In this document: in pieces, positions 35,064 through 43,943 of the stretch
Numbering within the stretch: position 1 is the first letter of the stretch
Layout of the letters: each line of letters begins with the position of its first letter
Origin: Nonomuraea polychroma
GTDB taxonomy: Bacteria > Actinomycetota > Actinomycetes > Streptosporangiales > Streptosporangiaceae
Direction: 5' to 3'
Length of the DNA: 64,000 bases
Assembly (NCBI RefSeq): GCF_004011505.1
Contig: NZ_SAUN01000001.1
Span: 4,216,001-4,280,000 of the forward strand
Translations under genes and position numbers: made by a program
The notes under the pieces: generated by a model
Seen by the model: only the letters and a program-made list of their open reading frames with translations
What the model was told of the DNA's origin: nothing
The model's database searches: none

Positions 35064-35220
35064 GACCAGCCCGCCTGGGCAGCTCTCATGATCAAGAAGC
35101 GGCGCAAGACCCTCGTAGTCTGCCGCGCCTGCCATGAGGCCATCCACCACGGGCAACCCGCCGCGAACGCGGCATAGATCGCTGGAGAGCCACGTGTTGG
35201 GAAACCAGCCCGCGTGGTTC
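35064..35220 (+). mobile_element. 3' remnant of a group II intron (maturase HNH tail and domain V)
   Basis: The frame ending at 35177 reads MIKKRRKTLVVCRACHEAIH HGQ when written in two parts (MIKKRRKTLVV, CRACHEAIHHGQ), the usual C-terminal HNH end of bacterial group II intron reverse transcriptases. Ten bases after its stop comes a canonical 34-nt domain V. The reverse transcriptase, domains I-III and the 5' end are absent, so this is a dead truncated copy, cut off at or near the S9 peptidase stop codon. Confidence 0.75.
35187..35220 (+). ncRNA. Group II intron domain V
   Basis: Exactly 34 nt, beginning GAGCCACG and ending CGTGGTTC, with a GAAA tetraloop (GGGAAACC) and the catalytic AGC triad at nucleotides 2-4. 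The stem pairs GAGCCACG with CGTGGTTC, leaving the usual two-base bulge on the 3' side. Confidence 0.8.
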
Positions 35221-35340
35221 GGAGGGAGGCCGCGCCGGAAAAGGACTGAACACCAGGCACCTCGCCGCTCGGCCCACCCTGTTCAATCGTGTTTTCGAGC
35301 GGGACAGGCTTCCAGGTATGACTTGCGAGCGAGTCAATTA

Positions 35341-35356
35341 ATCTTTATATATAGAT
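35341..35356. promoter_or_regulatory. AT-rich palindrome at the PadR promoter
   Basis: ATCTTTATATATAGAT has seven of eight pairs matching and ends three bases before the PadR start codon. Its TATATA core may serve as the -10 region, giving a leaderless transcript. PadR proteins commonly bind AT-rich palindromes at their own promoters. Confidence 0.5.
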
Positions 35357-35359
35357 CGC

Positions 35360-35755
35360 ATGAGTCGAAGATCTTTGCAGGAACCGACGTTCCTGATCCT
35401 TACAGCGCTCGCCGCTGGGCCCCAGCACGGCTACGGCATCATCACGGACGTTGTGCAGATCTCGGGTGAACGGGTACGACTGCAAGCCGGCACGCTGTAC
35501 GCCGCGCTCGACCGCCTCCAGGGCGAGGGGCTGGTCGCGACCGACCGCGAGGAGGTCGTCGACGGCCGCGCGCGGCGTTACTACCGTCTCACCTCAGAGG
35601 GCGAAGCCCGGCTGGCCACAGAAGCGGAGCACCTGCGTCGCAACGCCGACACCGCCACCTCTCGCCTGCGCACCAGACTCCGCCCGGCGTTCAGCATCAA
35701 ACCGGCGGCGTCTCGGGAAGCGGGCCTCGCCATGGTCTTCAGGAGCGCCACGTGA
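35360..35755 (+). CDS. PadR-family transcriptional regulator
   Basis: 131 aa. The winged helix is clear: LTALAAGPQHGYGIITDVVQ, then RLQAGTLYAALDRLQGEGLV and RARRYYRLTSEGEARL. The effector-binding C-terminal helix is short. The ATG at 35360 has no Shine-Dalgarno sequence and sits right after an AT-rich palindrome, so leaderless translation and autoregulation are likely. The stop overlaps the following membrane protein gene by GTGA, and PadR-plus-membrane-protein pairs of this kind are common in actinomycetes. Confidence 0.92.
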   Translation: MSRRSLQEPTFLILTALAAGPQHGYGIITDVVQISGERVRLQAGTLYAALDRLQGEGLVATDREEVVDGRARRYYRLTSEGEARLATEAEHLRRNADTATSRLRTRLRPAFSIKPAASREAGLAMVFRSAT

Positions 35756-36666
35756 ACTTGGAGGATCGTTACCGGCGGTTACTGGCGTGGTATCCGAAGG
35801 AGCACCGAGCGTCGCACGAAGAGGAAATGGTCGCGGTGCTCCTCGCGGCAGCCACGCCCGGCCGAGACCGGCCGAGTGCCCGCGAGACCTTCGACCTGCT
35901 GCGAGGAGCCTTCGCCATCCGGTTGCACCGTGCCGTGGGGCCCGTCTCCCGCCGGCACTGGCATGCCGCCTTCAACCTTGCGGCGCTTCTCGCACCGATC
36001 TGGCTGCTCATCCTCGACCTCGGTCGGGCCACCGCCTACGCCGGGCATGCGCTGCGATCCGCGAACAACGGCCCGGAAATGGCGTTGAAGACGCTCGCCA
36101 TCGCGCTGCCTTACGGGGTCATCGCCTTCCTGGCATGGCGGAACTCGCGAAAGGTCGCGGCCGCCGTGGCATGGGGCTGGACCGTGCTGTACGCCGGGCT
36201 CGTCGCCAGCCCGCCCGATCTTGGCCTTTCTCCCATCCACGTGGTGTGGAACGGAAGCACGGGATTCGCAAGCGTCGTGCGGTTCGTTCTGCCCGCCTGC
36301 CTGGCCGCCGTGATGCTGACGTTCACTCCGTCATCCGGTCCCGCTCCGTTGGGAACCCGGCGGTTGGTCGGATGGACCGCCGTCTTACTCGCCAGCGTCG
36401 TGGCGCTTCAGATTCCCTTGCCAGCGGCAAGTTACCTCCCGCTTCTCGTGCTCGCGGTGGCGGCGGTAGTGGCAGTGTGCTCCCCCGTGGGGCGGCGGGC
36501 GGTGTTCATTGTGTTGCCGCTCATGGGCGTCACCCTCGGCTGGCTGCGCTGGGTGGAGGAGCCGGCGAACCTTCCGGTGGTGGCTGCGCTCTCGATGGCG
36601 GTGTTGACAGTCACGGCGTGGCTGGCCAGAACCGGCACCACCGCCTCTAGTCCGGCAAACGTCTAA
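35752..36666 (+). CDS. Membrane protein coupled to PadR
   Basis: 304 aa from the GTG that overlaps the PadR stop. A cytoplasmic N-terminal part (MNLEDRYRRLLAWYPKEHRA) with the YPKEHR phrase seen in many PadR-linked permease-like or DUF proteins is followed by about seven hydrophobic helices (AAFNLAALLAPIWLLILDLG through VAALSMAVLTVTAWLA). Function unknown; the translational coupling suggests that PadR controls its level. Confidence 0.8.
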   Translation: MNLEDRYRRLLAWYPKEHRASHEEEMVAVLLAAATPGRDRPSARETFDLLRGAFAIRLHRAVGPVSRRHWHAAFNLAALLAPIWLLILDLGRATAYAGHALRSANNGPEMALKTLAIALPYGVIAFLAWRNSRKVAAAVAWGWTVLYAGLVASPPDLGLSPIHVVWNGSTGFASVVRFVLPACLAAVMLTFTPSSGPAPLGTRRLVGWTAVLLASVVALQIPLPAASYLPLLVLAVAAVVAVCSPVGRRAVFIVLPLMGVTLGWLRWVEEPANLPVVAALSMAVLTVTAWLARTGTTASSPANV

Positions 36667-36945
36667 CGACAGGTACGTGAGGGTTGCGGGATGGACCTGA
36701 AACATCCAGACTCTGTCCTCGGCCTCCGACCCCTTCACTGCACGCCCGAGATTCAGATGGCCAGATCGACGGCCTGAAGTCCGGCGCTGGTCGAAGGGGT
36801 CGGGCTGGCGGCGCAGGTCACCGGTGACGTAGGCGCTGCCCGGACGCACTTTCCGGAGCAACGGTCTCGGGCACGTGGTAACAGGCGATCGGAACCCCGA
36901 GCCGGTCATCCCCGGGGGGTGGACGTCATGTCGGTGGATCGCGAG

Positions 36946-38385
36946 TCACGAGCCCTGTTGCAGCGGAGTGTGGGCGGCCGGCTCGGCGGGCTCCGGGCGG
37001 CTCGAACGGTTCGCCGCGCGTGCGGTGATGGCGCCGATCGCACAGATGATCGCGAATCCGAACAGTACGTACCGTGCCGAGTCGAGCATCGACGGGTCGC
37101 CGAGGTTGACCAGGACTCCGGCCACGGCCGTGCCGAACGCGATCGACAGGCTCGTCACGGTGGCGATCGCCGCGGCGGCCCTGCGTCCTTCCCCCGGATC
37201 CTGGGTGCTGGACATGGCGGCCACGGACAGGTGTGGGTAGGCCAGGCCGATGCCGGAACCCGCGATGAACAACACCGGTACCCAGATGAGTACCAGCCAG
37301 GTCGGCGTGTCCTCGCGCTGCAGCAGTCCCTGGAGGAGGAAGCCGGACGCCAGGAGCAGCGGGCCGATGATGCGCAAACGGCGTACCGCGCGCTCCCTGG
37401 TGGCCGATGAGCTGCCGAGCTGGGTCAATGACCAGCCGAGCGAGATGGCCGCCCCGAACAGGCCGGCCGCGAGCGGGGGCAGCCCACCCAGCTGCTGGCC
37501 GAACAGCGGGACGAACGACTCGACCGCGACGCCGAAGGCCAGTAGCCCGAGCGTCAGATAGATCCACTTCAGTGGTGAGCCGGCCTGGTAGGTAGTGCGC
37601 GGGAAGACCCGCAGCTCGCTGCGCCGCTCGTAGGCGACGAAGGCGGCCACCAGCAGCAGTGCCACCACGATGCCGCCCGCCATCGCCATGGTGCCGGGCA
37701 ATATCCCCGCCAGGCTGACAGCCGCGGTGGCCGCCGTGACCAGCAGCAGCGACACGGCCGGGACCGGAGCCCGCGCGTCGCTGCGTTCGCCGCGCGGCAG
37801 CACCCGGGGCACCACCGCGCAGCACGCCGCCGCGATCACCGCCATCGCCACGAACGCCAGGCGCCACGAGCCGAACTGGGCGAACAGGCCGCCGAGCGCC
37901 GGACCGACGAAGTTGCCGACACCGTACATCGCTGACATCAGGGCGTTGCCGCGGGTCCACAGTCGGCGCGGCAGGGCCGAGCGGATGACGGCGAACCCCA
38001 GCCCGGACAGCACCCCCGCCCCAAATCCCTGGACGCCGCGGCCGGCCAGCAGTACCGGCATCGCCGGGCTCGCCGCACAGGCCAGCGAGCCCACCAGGAA
38101 CACGGCGAAGCCGAGGCGGTAGGCGCCGACGTTCCCCCACCGGGCCAGGAGCCGACTGACCAGCATCGTCGCGATCACCATGGCGACGAGGTAGATCGTC
38201 ATGTTCCACGCGTAGAAGCCGGCGCCGCCGATGTCGGCCACCGCGGTCGGCAGCAGGCTCGAGGCCAGATAGATATTGACCGCACCGACGAGCACGCCGC
38301 CCGCCAGCACGATCGCAGCTCCGAGATGTTCGGGGCCTAGCAGTTCCCGCCAGGCAGGCGGGGCGGGGGTTGAATCGGGAATCAC
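36946..38385 (-). CDS. Major facilitator superfamily (MFS) transporter
   Basis: 479 aa, about fourteen hydrophobic segments. The first loop motif is seen as VSRLLARWGNVGAYRLGF, and RGVQGFGAGVLSGLGFAVIR resembles motif C/B of drug-exporting families. A Ser/Glu/Pro-rich C-terminal tail follows the last helix. It is probably a proton-driven drug or metabolite exporter of the DHA2-like type; substrate unknown. The GTG at 38385 is chosen because GAGGGAG lies eight bases upstream; earlier in-frame starts would add an Arg-rich, non-hydrophobic stretch unlike MFS proteins. Confidence 0.88.
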   Translation of the reverse strand: MIPDSTPAPPAWRELLGPEHLGAAIVLAGGVLVGAVNIYLASSLLPTAVADIGGAGFYAWNMTIYLVAMVIATMLVSRLLARWGNVGAYRLGFAVFLVGSLACAASPAMPVLLAGRGVQGFGAGVLSGLGFAVIRSALPRRLWTRGNALMSAMYGVGNFVGPALGGLFAQFGSWRLAFVAMAVIAAACCAVVPRVLPRGERSDARAPVPAVSLLLVTAATAAVSLAGILPGTMAMAGGIVVALLLVAAFVAYERRSELRVFPRTTYQAGSPLKWIYLTLGLLAFGVAVESFVPLFGQQLGGLPPLAAGLFGAAISLGWSLTQLGSSSATRERAVRRLRIIGPLLLASGFLLQGLLQREDTPTWLVLIWVPVLFIAGSGIGLAYPHLSVAAMSSTQDPGEGRRAAAAIATVTSLSIAFGTAVAGVLVNLGDPSMLDSARYVLFGFAIICAIGAITARAANRSSRPEPAEPAAHTPLQQGS

Positions 38386-38799
38386 GCGGTCATCTCCCTC
38401 AGTTCGTCGGGGGCCGAGGTGGGCTTTTCGGGGTTCGGACTCGCTGGCCCCGGCCATGGAGACGTTCCGTGCATCGATCCGTCCGCGGCGCGGCCGCCGG
38501 CCGCGGGTCTCGATGGCAGGCTCCGCGCCGGGCTGCTCGTTGTCACCAGCACTCATGACTTCAAGGCTGTCGTTGAACCGAGCCCGGAGACTTTTCGCCG
38601 CCTTTCGTGGACGGTTCTGTGCCGGTAGCCGGGAAAGCCTCAAGCATCGGTCGAACCATGCCGCTCTGCTCCCGTGGTCGAGGCCATGCGAGCAGCCGAT
38701 CAAGCACCTCTTCATGACGAACACGGTTGAGGCCGCGGCAACCTGTGAGTTCTCTTGCAGTTGAGCCGTGACACGTTAGTTGGAACATGGCCATGGTTA
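38386..38799. other. Intergenic stretch, no clear gene
   Basis: About 410 bases. The minus strand has an open frame with phrases such as RHEEVLDRLLAWPRP near 38680 that could be an old coding remnant, but I do not recognise a family. No repeat or structure stood out. Confidence 0.3.
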
Positions 38800-39125
38800 T
38801 TGGCACTATCCAACTGTGCTGGCCCAGGTTCTGCCGTGCCGGTGGATCGTCGAGAGGCCATCGGGTTCCATCGTTGTCGACACAGAGCGGAAGGCCGTCC
38901 ACGAGGTGCTGTCCGCTGACCGCCCTGGTGCCGCGAGGGCCGTTGTGGCGGGCGTCGAAGGCCGCCGTCAACGTCCCCAGGCCGGAAGGGAGACGGTCGG
39001 GCACTGCGTAATCGTCGAGGTGCGCGTCGTCCACGACCACGAGCAGGTCAATGTCGCTCCAGTCGTCGGCCCGGCCCGCGCCGAGCGACCCGACCAGGGC
39101 GGCGCCAGCCGTATCGGGGTCGGCG
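38800..39125 (-). pseudogene. Nucleotidyltransferase-domain remnant
   Basis: The minus strand reads DTAGAALVGSLGAGRADDWS, then DIDLLVVVDDAHLDDY, the GS...DxD motif of the aminoglycoside/kanamycin nucleotidyltransferase superfamily, followed by LGTLTAAFDARHNGPRG. The N-terminal start is missing; the reading frame arrives from the SUKH remnant. The C-terminal part dissolves near 38800. Normal members have ~250 aa. Confidence 0.5.
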
Positions 39126-39757
39126 TCCTCCTCCGAACCCCGCCATGATCAGGTCGATGCAGTTGTAGCTGTGCAAACTGGAGTAGCTCGACAACCTGGC
39201 CAGGCCGATGTCGAGGGGGAGCTGGAAACCGGCGCCGAAATTGCCGTCCGCGCCGTCGTGCCGCATCAGCGACACGTACAGCGCGTCGGGGATTTTCATG
39301 CCGAAGGAGCGTTCCCATCGGTCGATGTCGCGGGGGGAAGACGGGAAGGAGAGCTTGCGAAGCTTCGCGGAGGCGTGGGCGGCCAGCCAGCGCTCGATCT
39401 TGACCCAGGCGGCATTCACGCGCGCGGTCACGGCCGGATCGGTGGCCCTCGGAGGAAGAGGGGGTTCGGACGGCGGGTCCATGTTCACGTAGTACGTGGG
39501 GCCGGGTTCGTCCGAGGGCGCGGGCTCGGCCTCCACCAGATCGGGACACCCACCTCGCGCGCCTGCTCGGCGGTGAGCATCCGGGCACGCAGCGCGGCCT
39601 CCGACTCGGGATCGTCGCAGTCGAGCGACACGCCGCCGCCCCAGGAGTAACCGCAGCTTACGAAGCGGGTATCGACGAGCACGGCCGCGCTGCCCGGGGC
39701 AGAGGCCACAACCAGCACCAACGCGAGCGCGACACGTAATGCCCGAACCCTGATCAT
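39126..39757 (-). pseudogene. Exported SUKH (SMI1/KNR4-like) protein, frameshifted
   Basis: The start at 39757 gives a signal peptide (MIRVRALRVALALVLVVASA) and continues to MLTAEQAREVGVPIW. Near 39540 the sense moves to another frame with VEAEPAPSDEPGPTYYVNMD, then VNAAWVKIERWLAAHASAKL and IDRWERSFGMKIPDALYVSL, ending RHDGADG...FGAGFQLPLD, the SMI1/KNR4 (SUKH) pattern. After MAGFGGG it runs into the nucleotidyltransferase remnant. SUKH proteins often act as immunity partners of toxins. One base change and a deletion explain the state. Confidence 0.55.
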
Positions 39758-39961
39758 CGCCGCACCATGGCGCGCTTCGCCCGCCGCTCGCGCGGTCTAC
39801 AGACGGTATATCCGGAAGGGGAAGCAGGCCGCACCAAGATAACGATGGAGTCGATCAGTTCGCGGAAGTGAACAACCACGTGAGCCCTACGCTCCGGCTG
39901 GGTTGTCCACCAACAGTTTGCATCCGTCAGACGTCGCGGCCGCGTGGCGGCCCAGCAGTCC

Positions 39962-40912
39962 TCAACGCCCACCGTCGAGTTGCGGCAGCACCTTGGCTGC
40001 GATCAATTCCAGGTGATCGAGATCAGCGAAGTCGAACAGGCGCAGATGCACCCGGGTGGCGCCGATCGCGGCGAACTCGCCGATCCGATCGACGAGCTGG
40101 GCGGGTGAGCCGATCACCGGATCCTCCGGGGGCAGCGCGCTCGGTACGTGCAGCGGGGCCGCCCGGCGCCGGGCCTCCGCATCGTTGCGCCCGATCGCGA
40201 CGACGATGCCTGCGGAGAGCACCAGCGGAGCGCGGCCGTCGCGAGTCCGGCCGATCCGCTCCTGCGCCTCGACGACGCGCTCGAACGCCTCTGCGGTCTC
40301 CGGCACGTTCCTGAACGGCAGGTTGAACTCGTCCGCGTAGCGGGCGGCGAGCTGCGGGGTGCGCTTCGGCCCGCGGCCTCCGATGATGATCGGCGGCCAG
40401 GGCCGCTGCGCCGGCCTGGGCAGGGCAGGGGCGTCGACCAGCCGGTAATGCTCGCCGTGGTGGCTGAACCGGCCGCCGGGCGGCGTGGTCCACAGCCCCG
40501 TGACGATGGCGAGCTGTTCCTCCAGCCGGTCGAAGCGCTCACGGACCGGGGGAAACGGGATGCCGTAGGCGGTGTGCTCCCGCTCGTACCAGCCCGTGCC
40601 GATGCCCAGCTCCACCCGGCCTCCGCTCATCTGGTCCACCTGCGCGACGGTCACCGCGAGGGGCCCGGGCAGCCGGAAGGTCGCCGAGGAGACCAGCGTG
40701 CCCAGCCGGATCCGGGAGGTCTCCCTGGCCAGGCCGGCCAGAGTCACCCAGGCGTCCGTGGGGCCGGGCAGGCCACCCTTGAGCTCCATGGACCGGTAGT
40801 GGTCGGCGCGGAGGAAGCCCTCGAACCCGCCGTCCTCGGCCAGCCGCGCCATCCGCAGCTGGTCGTCGTAGGTGGCGCCGCGATGCGGTTCGGTGAAGAC
40901 ACCCACGCGCAT
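39962..40912 (-). CDS. LLM-class flavin-dependent oxidoreductase
   Basis: 316 aa, luciferase-like monooxygenase fold. MRVGVFTEPHRGATYDDQLR starts the barrel; RADHYRSMELKGGLPGPTDA, GTLVSSATFRLPGPLAVTVA and GGRVELGIGTGWYEREHTAY are characteristic of F420- or FMN-dependent LLM enzymes, and the C-terminus has VIGSPAQLVDRIGEFAAIGA. It begins two bases after the stop of the ABC ATPase gene, so it is cotranscribed with it. In this setting I infer oxidation of the compound imported by the transporter, as SsuD does for alkanesulfonates, but the substrate is not shown. Confidence 0.9.
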   Translation of the reverse strand: MRVGVFTEPHRGATYDDQLRMARLAEDGGFEGFLRADHYRSMELKGGLPGPTDAWVTLAGLARETSRIRLGTLVSSATFRLPGPLAVTVAQVDQMSGGRVELGIGTGWYEREHTAYGIPFPPVRERFDRLEEQLAIVTGLWTTPPGGRFSHHGEHYRLVDAPALPRPAQRPWPPIIIGGRGPKRTPQLAARYADEFNLPFRNVPETAEAFERVVEAQERIGRTRDGRAPLVLSAGIVVAIGRNDAEARRRAAPLHVPSALPPEDPVIGSPAQLVDRIGEFAAIGATRVHLRLFDFADLDHLELIAAKVLPQLDGGR

Positions 40913-40914
40913 GC

Positions 40915-41700
40915 TCACTGTCCTCTCTCCCGGGCCACCGCTGACGTGCCCCACCCCATCAGCAGCTCGTGCAGATCGGCGCTGCATCGTGCGACCTCTT
41001 CGAGATGGGCGTTGCGGCCCAGGGTCCGCGGGCGCGGGATGCGGATGTCGACCACCTCCCGGATGCGTCCCGGACGCGGCGTGAGAACCACCACCCGGTC
41101 GGCCAGGAGCACCGCCTCGTCGATGGAGTGGGTGACGAAGACGATGGTCGACGCGTTCTCCATGTGCACGCGCTGCAACTCCACCGACAGTTCCTCACGT
41201 GTGATCGCGTCGAGCGCGGAGAACGGCTCGTCCATCAGCATCACCCGGGGGTTGCCGATCAGCGACCGGCAGAGGGAGACCCGCTGCTGCATACCGCCGG
41301 ACAGCTCGTGCGGCAGGCGCTTCTCGAATCCGGCCAGTCCGGTCATCTCCAGAAGTCGCATGGCGCGCTCACGATGCGCCGCCCGGCGCCAGCCGAAGAT
41401 CTCCACCGGGAGCAGCACGTTGTCGATGACCGACCGCCAGGGCAGCAGCGCGGGCCGCTGGAAGAGCATCGCGATGTCGCGCCGTGCCTTGGTGACCTGC
41501 TCGCCGGCGACCGTGATCTCACCTGCTGTCGGCGGCAATAAACCGGCGATAAGCCTCAGAAGTGTGGATTTCCCGCATCCTGATCGGCCGACCAGAGCGA
41601 CGAACTCCCCCTCGGCTACGGTCAGGTCAATACCGCGCAGCGCCTCCACGACCCCGGAACGTCCACTGAAACTTCGGGAAACGCCGGACAGCCCAATCAT
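40915..41700 (-). CDS. ABC transporter ATP-binding subunit (NitT/TauT/SsuB type)
   Basis: 261 aa. Walker A is GRSGCGKST, the Q-loop region MLFQRPALLPWRSVIDNV, the signature LSGGMQQRVSLCRSL and Walker B VMLMDEPFSALD, with the switch His in FVTHSIDEA. RPALLPW is typical for nitrate/sulfonate/taurine importers. The ATG at 41700 with GGAGAG eight bases upstream is preferred to a longer frame. Divergent from the substrate-binding lipoprotein and permease genes, which complete the importer; followed by the LLM monooxygenase gene. Confidence 0.93.
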   Translation of the reverse strand: MIGLSGVSRSFSGRSGVVEALRGIDLTVAEGEFVALVGRSGCGKSTLLRLIAGLLPPTAGEITVAGEQVTKARRDIAMLFQRPALLPWRSVIDNVLLPVEIFGWRRAAHRERAMRLLEMTGLAGFEKRLPHELSGGMQQRVSLCRSLIGNPRVMLMDEPFSALDAITREELSVELQRVHMENASTIVFVTHSIDEAVLLADRVVVLTPRPGRIREVVDIRIPRPRTLGRNAHLEEVARCSADLHELLMGWGTSAVARERGQ

Positions 41701-41756
41701 GCGCGCAGCTCTCCATCTGACTGCGGTTTTTACCCAGTCGAACCAGAGTATACGGA

Positions 41757-41924
41757 TTGACAAGAAATGGAAGTCTTGTGGGGATAGATGCCATTTGTTG
41801 TATTATTCACCGCGATTCCATCTGAGGGCTCAGGCACCTCGTACGCTGTCCGCGACAGCCGCCCCCGCGACATCACCTCACCCACGATCTCCCGGCTCCG
41901 ACCCCGAACGTCCCCCTCGGGGAC
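41757..41924 (+). promoter_or_regulatory. Divergent promoter region with leader hairpin
   Basis: TTGACA at 41757-41762 in an AT-rich stretch is a likely -35 element for the binding-protein gene; the -10 element is not clear. Further down, GTCCCC (41910-41915) and GGGGAC (41919-41924) form a perfect 6-bp hairpin with a three-base loop, 30 bases before the start codon. No known riboswitch consensus was recognised. Confidence 0.35.
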
Positions 41925-41954
41925 TGATCGGCGCTGGATGAAAGGAAACGGTGC

Positions 41955-42980
41955 ATGAGCAGGCTCACCCGTACTGTCGCCACTCTCGTCTTGACCTGTA
42001 CGTTCATCGTTGGTTGCAGCAATTCTGACAATCAACCGCAGACATCGACTTCTAGCATTAAACCACTAGAAAAGGTGACTTATCTGACCTCGTTCGGCAA
42101 CTTCGGGCGAGACGCGTACGCCTGGGTCGCGAAGGACAAAGGGTTCTTCCGTGAGGCCGGCCTTGACGTGGACATCAAGCCCGGGAGCGGTACGGGCGAC
42201 AACATTGCGAAGGTCGAGGCCGGAGCGGCGATGTTCGCCCCGGTCGACCTCACCGGCCTCCTGCTGGCGCGCGGCAGCGGCGGAGCCAAGAGCATCGTCG
42301 TGGTGGCCGGAGTTCAGCAGCGCACCATGGCCGCGCTCATCAGCCTCCAAGGCAACGGGATCTCCAAGCCGAAGGACCTGGAGGGCAAGACACTCGCCGA
42401 CAGCCCGGGTTCGGTGGTGCGCAACCTCTTCCCCACCTACGCCAAGCTGGCGGGCGTCGACGCGACGAAGGTCACCTGGGTCAACGGCGCACCCGCGAAC
42501 CTCATCGGCCTGCTGGCAAGCGGCACCGTGGCGGGCATCGGTCAGTTCGTGGTGGGCGAGCCGACGGTGGAGTCGGTGGCCAAGGGCAGGCAAGCCGTCG
42601 TGCTTCCCTACAGCGATGTGATGAGCGATCTCTACGGCAACGTGCTGGTCACCACGACCACGATCGCCCGGGAGCAGCCGGACCTGGCCAAACGTTTCAT
42701 CGCGGCCCTGATGAAAGGGCTCGTTCACAGCATCGACAACCCGGACGAGACTGGCCGAATCCTCCAGAAGAACGTCCCAGCGTCGGCGGCCGCCCCCGCC
42801 GCCGCCGAACTCACCCTGATGAGTGCTTTCGTCCGGCCGGAAGGCTCCGGCGACGTGGTCGGCACGATCGATACGAAGCGGGTCGCCGGCAGCATCAAGC
42901 TGCTCCAGGACGCCGGTGCCGTGCCGTCCGGGCTGACCCCCGACCAGCTCATCAGCGCAGACCTGACACCGAAGCCCTGA
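41955..42980 (+). CDS. ABC transporter substrate-binding lipoprotein (NMT1/SsuA-like)
   Basis: 341 aa. The signal VATLVLTCTFIVGCSNSDNQ has the lipobox IVGC (Cys21). The mature domain is of the NMT1/THI5/SsuA type: VTYLTSFGNFGRDAYAWVAK, DKGFFREAGLDVDIKPGSGT, then SKPKDLEGKTLADSPGSVVR and VVLPYSDVMSDLYGNV. Ligands in this family include sulfonates, nitrate, riboflavin and pyrimidine precursors. AAGGA lies eight bases before the ATG. The permease gene follows after 20 bases; the ATPase and LLM genes run the other way. Confidence 0.9.
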   Translation: MSRLTRTVATLVLTCTFIVGCSNSDNQPQTSTSSIKPLEKVTYLTSFGNFGRDAYAWVAKDKGFFREAGLDVDIKPGSGTGDNIAKVEAGAAMFAPVDLTGLLLARGSGGAKSIVVVAGVQQRTMAALISLQGNGISKPKDLEGKTLADSPGSVVRNLFPTYAKLAGVDATKVTWVNGAPANLIGLLASGTVAGIGQFVVGEPTVESVAKGRQAVVLPYSDVMSDLYGNVLVTTTTIAREQPDLAKRFIAALMKGLVHSIDNPDETGRILQKNVPASAAAPAAAELTLMSAFVRPEGSGDVVGTIDTKRVAGSIKLLQDAGAVPSGLTPDQLISADLTPKP

Positions 42981-43000
42981 CCGGACGAGGAGCATGTGAC

Positions 43001-43819
43001 ATGGCCGAGGCGGGCGACTCCCGACCCGCGAGACGTGTCGTTCCCCACGGGCGCGCGACGGTCACGGCGGTGGGGTGGCCCGCTCTCGGGCTCGCGGTCG
43101 CGATCGGCGGCTGGTGGCTGGTCACCTCGGCGTTCCCCCTCGTCCATCCGGCGGTGCTGCCGCCACCCGCCGAGGTCCTGACCGCTTTCCAGGTGAAGTC
43201 GGCGGAACTGCTCGCCGGACTGACCACGACAACTCTGGAGACGGTGGCCGGCTTCCTGATCTCCGTGGTCGCCGGAGTGCTGATCGGGCTGCTCCTGGCC
43301 ACCTCGCGGGCGGCCGAGCGGATGTTCTCGCCCCTGCTGGTGGCGATCAACGCGGTGCCGAAGATCGCGCTCGGGCCGCTGCTGGTCGTCTCACTCGGCT
43401 GGGGGCAGCGGCCCATCCTGACCATGGTCTTCCTGCTCTCTTTCTTCCCGATCGTGATCTCCACCACGACCGGCCTGACCACGACGCCCGCCGAACTCGC
43501 CGAACTGGCCCGATCCCTGGACGCCTCGCGCTGGCAGACCTTCCGCAAGGTACGGCTACCGGCCGCGCTGCCGCACATCTTCGTCGGGCTGAAGGTCGCC
43601 ATGCCGCTGGCCGCCATCGGCGCTGTGATCGGCGAGTTCCAGGCCGGCGAGGGAGGCCTCGGCTACCAGATCGTCCAGTACAGCGGAATCGCCGACAGCG
43701 CCACCGCCTGGGCGGCGATCGTCCTGCTGGGAACGATGAGCGTCGCGCTCTACTCCGCCCTTGTGCTTGTCGAGCGACTGGCGCTGCCCTGGGTACGGGA
43801 AACCACGTCAGAGCGCTGA
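43001..43819 (+). CDS. ABC transporter permease (SsuC/TauC type)
   Basis: 272 aa with about six membrane helices (ALGLAVAIGGWWLVTSAFPL, LETVAGFLISVVAGVLIGLL, PLLVAINAVPKIALGPLLVV, PILTMVFLLSFFPIVISTTT, and two near the end). The EAA-type coupling loop is AELARSLDASRWQTFRKVRL. It should form the membrane channel of the importer with the adjacent binding protein and the divergent ATPase. About 250-270 aa is normal. Confidence 0.92.
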   Translation: MAEAGDSRPARRVVPHGRATVTAVGWPALGLAVAIGGWWLVTSAFPLVHPAVLPPPAEVLTAFQVKSAELLAGLTTTTLETVAGFLISVVAGVLIGLLLATSRAAERMFSPLLVAINAVPKIALGPLLVVSLGWGQRPILTMVFLLSFFPIVISTTTGLTTTPAELAELARSLDASRWQTFRKVRLPAALPHIFVGLKVAMPLAAIGAVIGEFQAGEGGLGYQIVQYSGIADSATAWAAIVLLGTMSVALYSALVLVERLALPWVRETTSER

Positions 43820-43943
43820 CCAAGCCCCTTCCCGCAAACCTCATGTCTGCCCCGGGCATTAGGTGCCGTCACCGCCGCCCCGGCAGGCATGCGACAGCAT
43901 CTCGGCCGGCATCCATCAGGCGTGGATGCGGAAATGTCGGCGA

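Noticed and set aside
38386..38724. N-terminal extension of the MFS transporter
   Set aside because: The extension is Arg-rich and unlike MFS N-termini, whereas the GTG at 38385 has a well-placed ribosome binding site.
41790..41954. TPP or other riboswitch before the NMT1-like binding protein
   Set aside because: The conserved CUGAGA/ACCUGAUC elements are absent; only a short hairpin is present.
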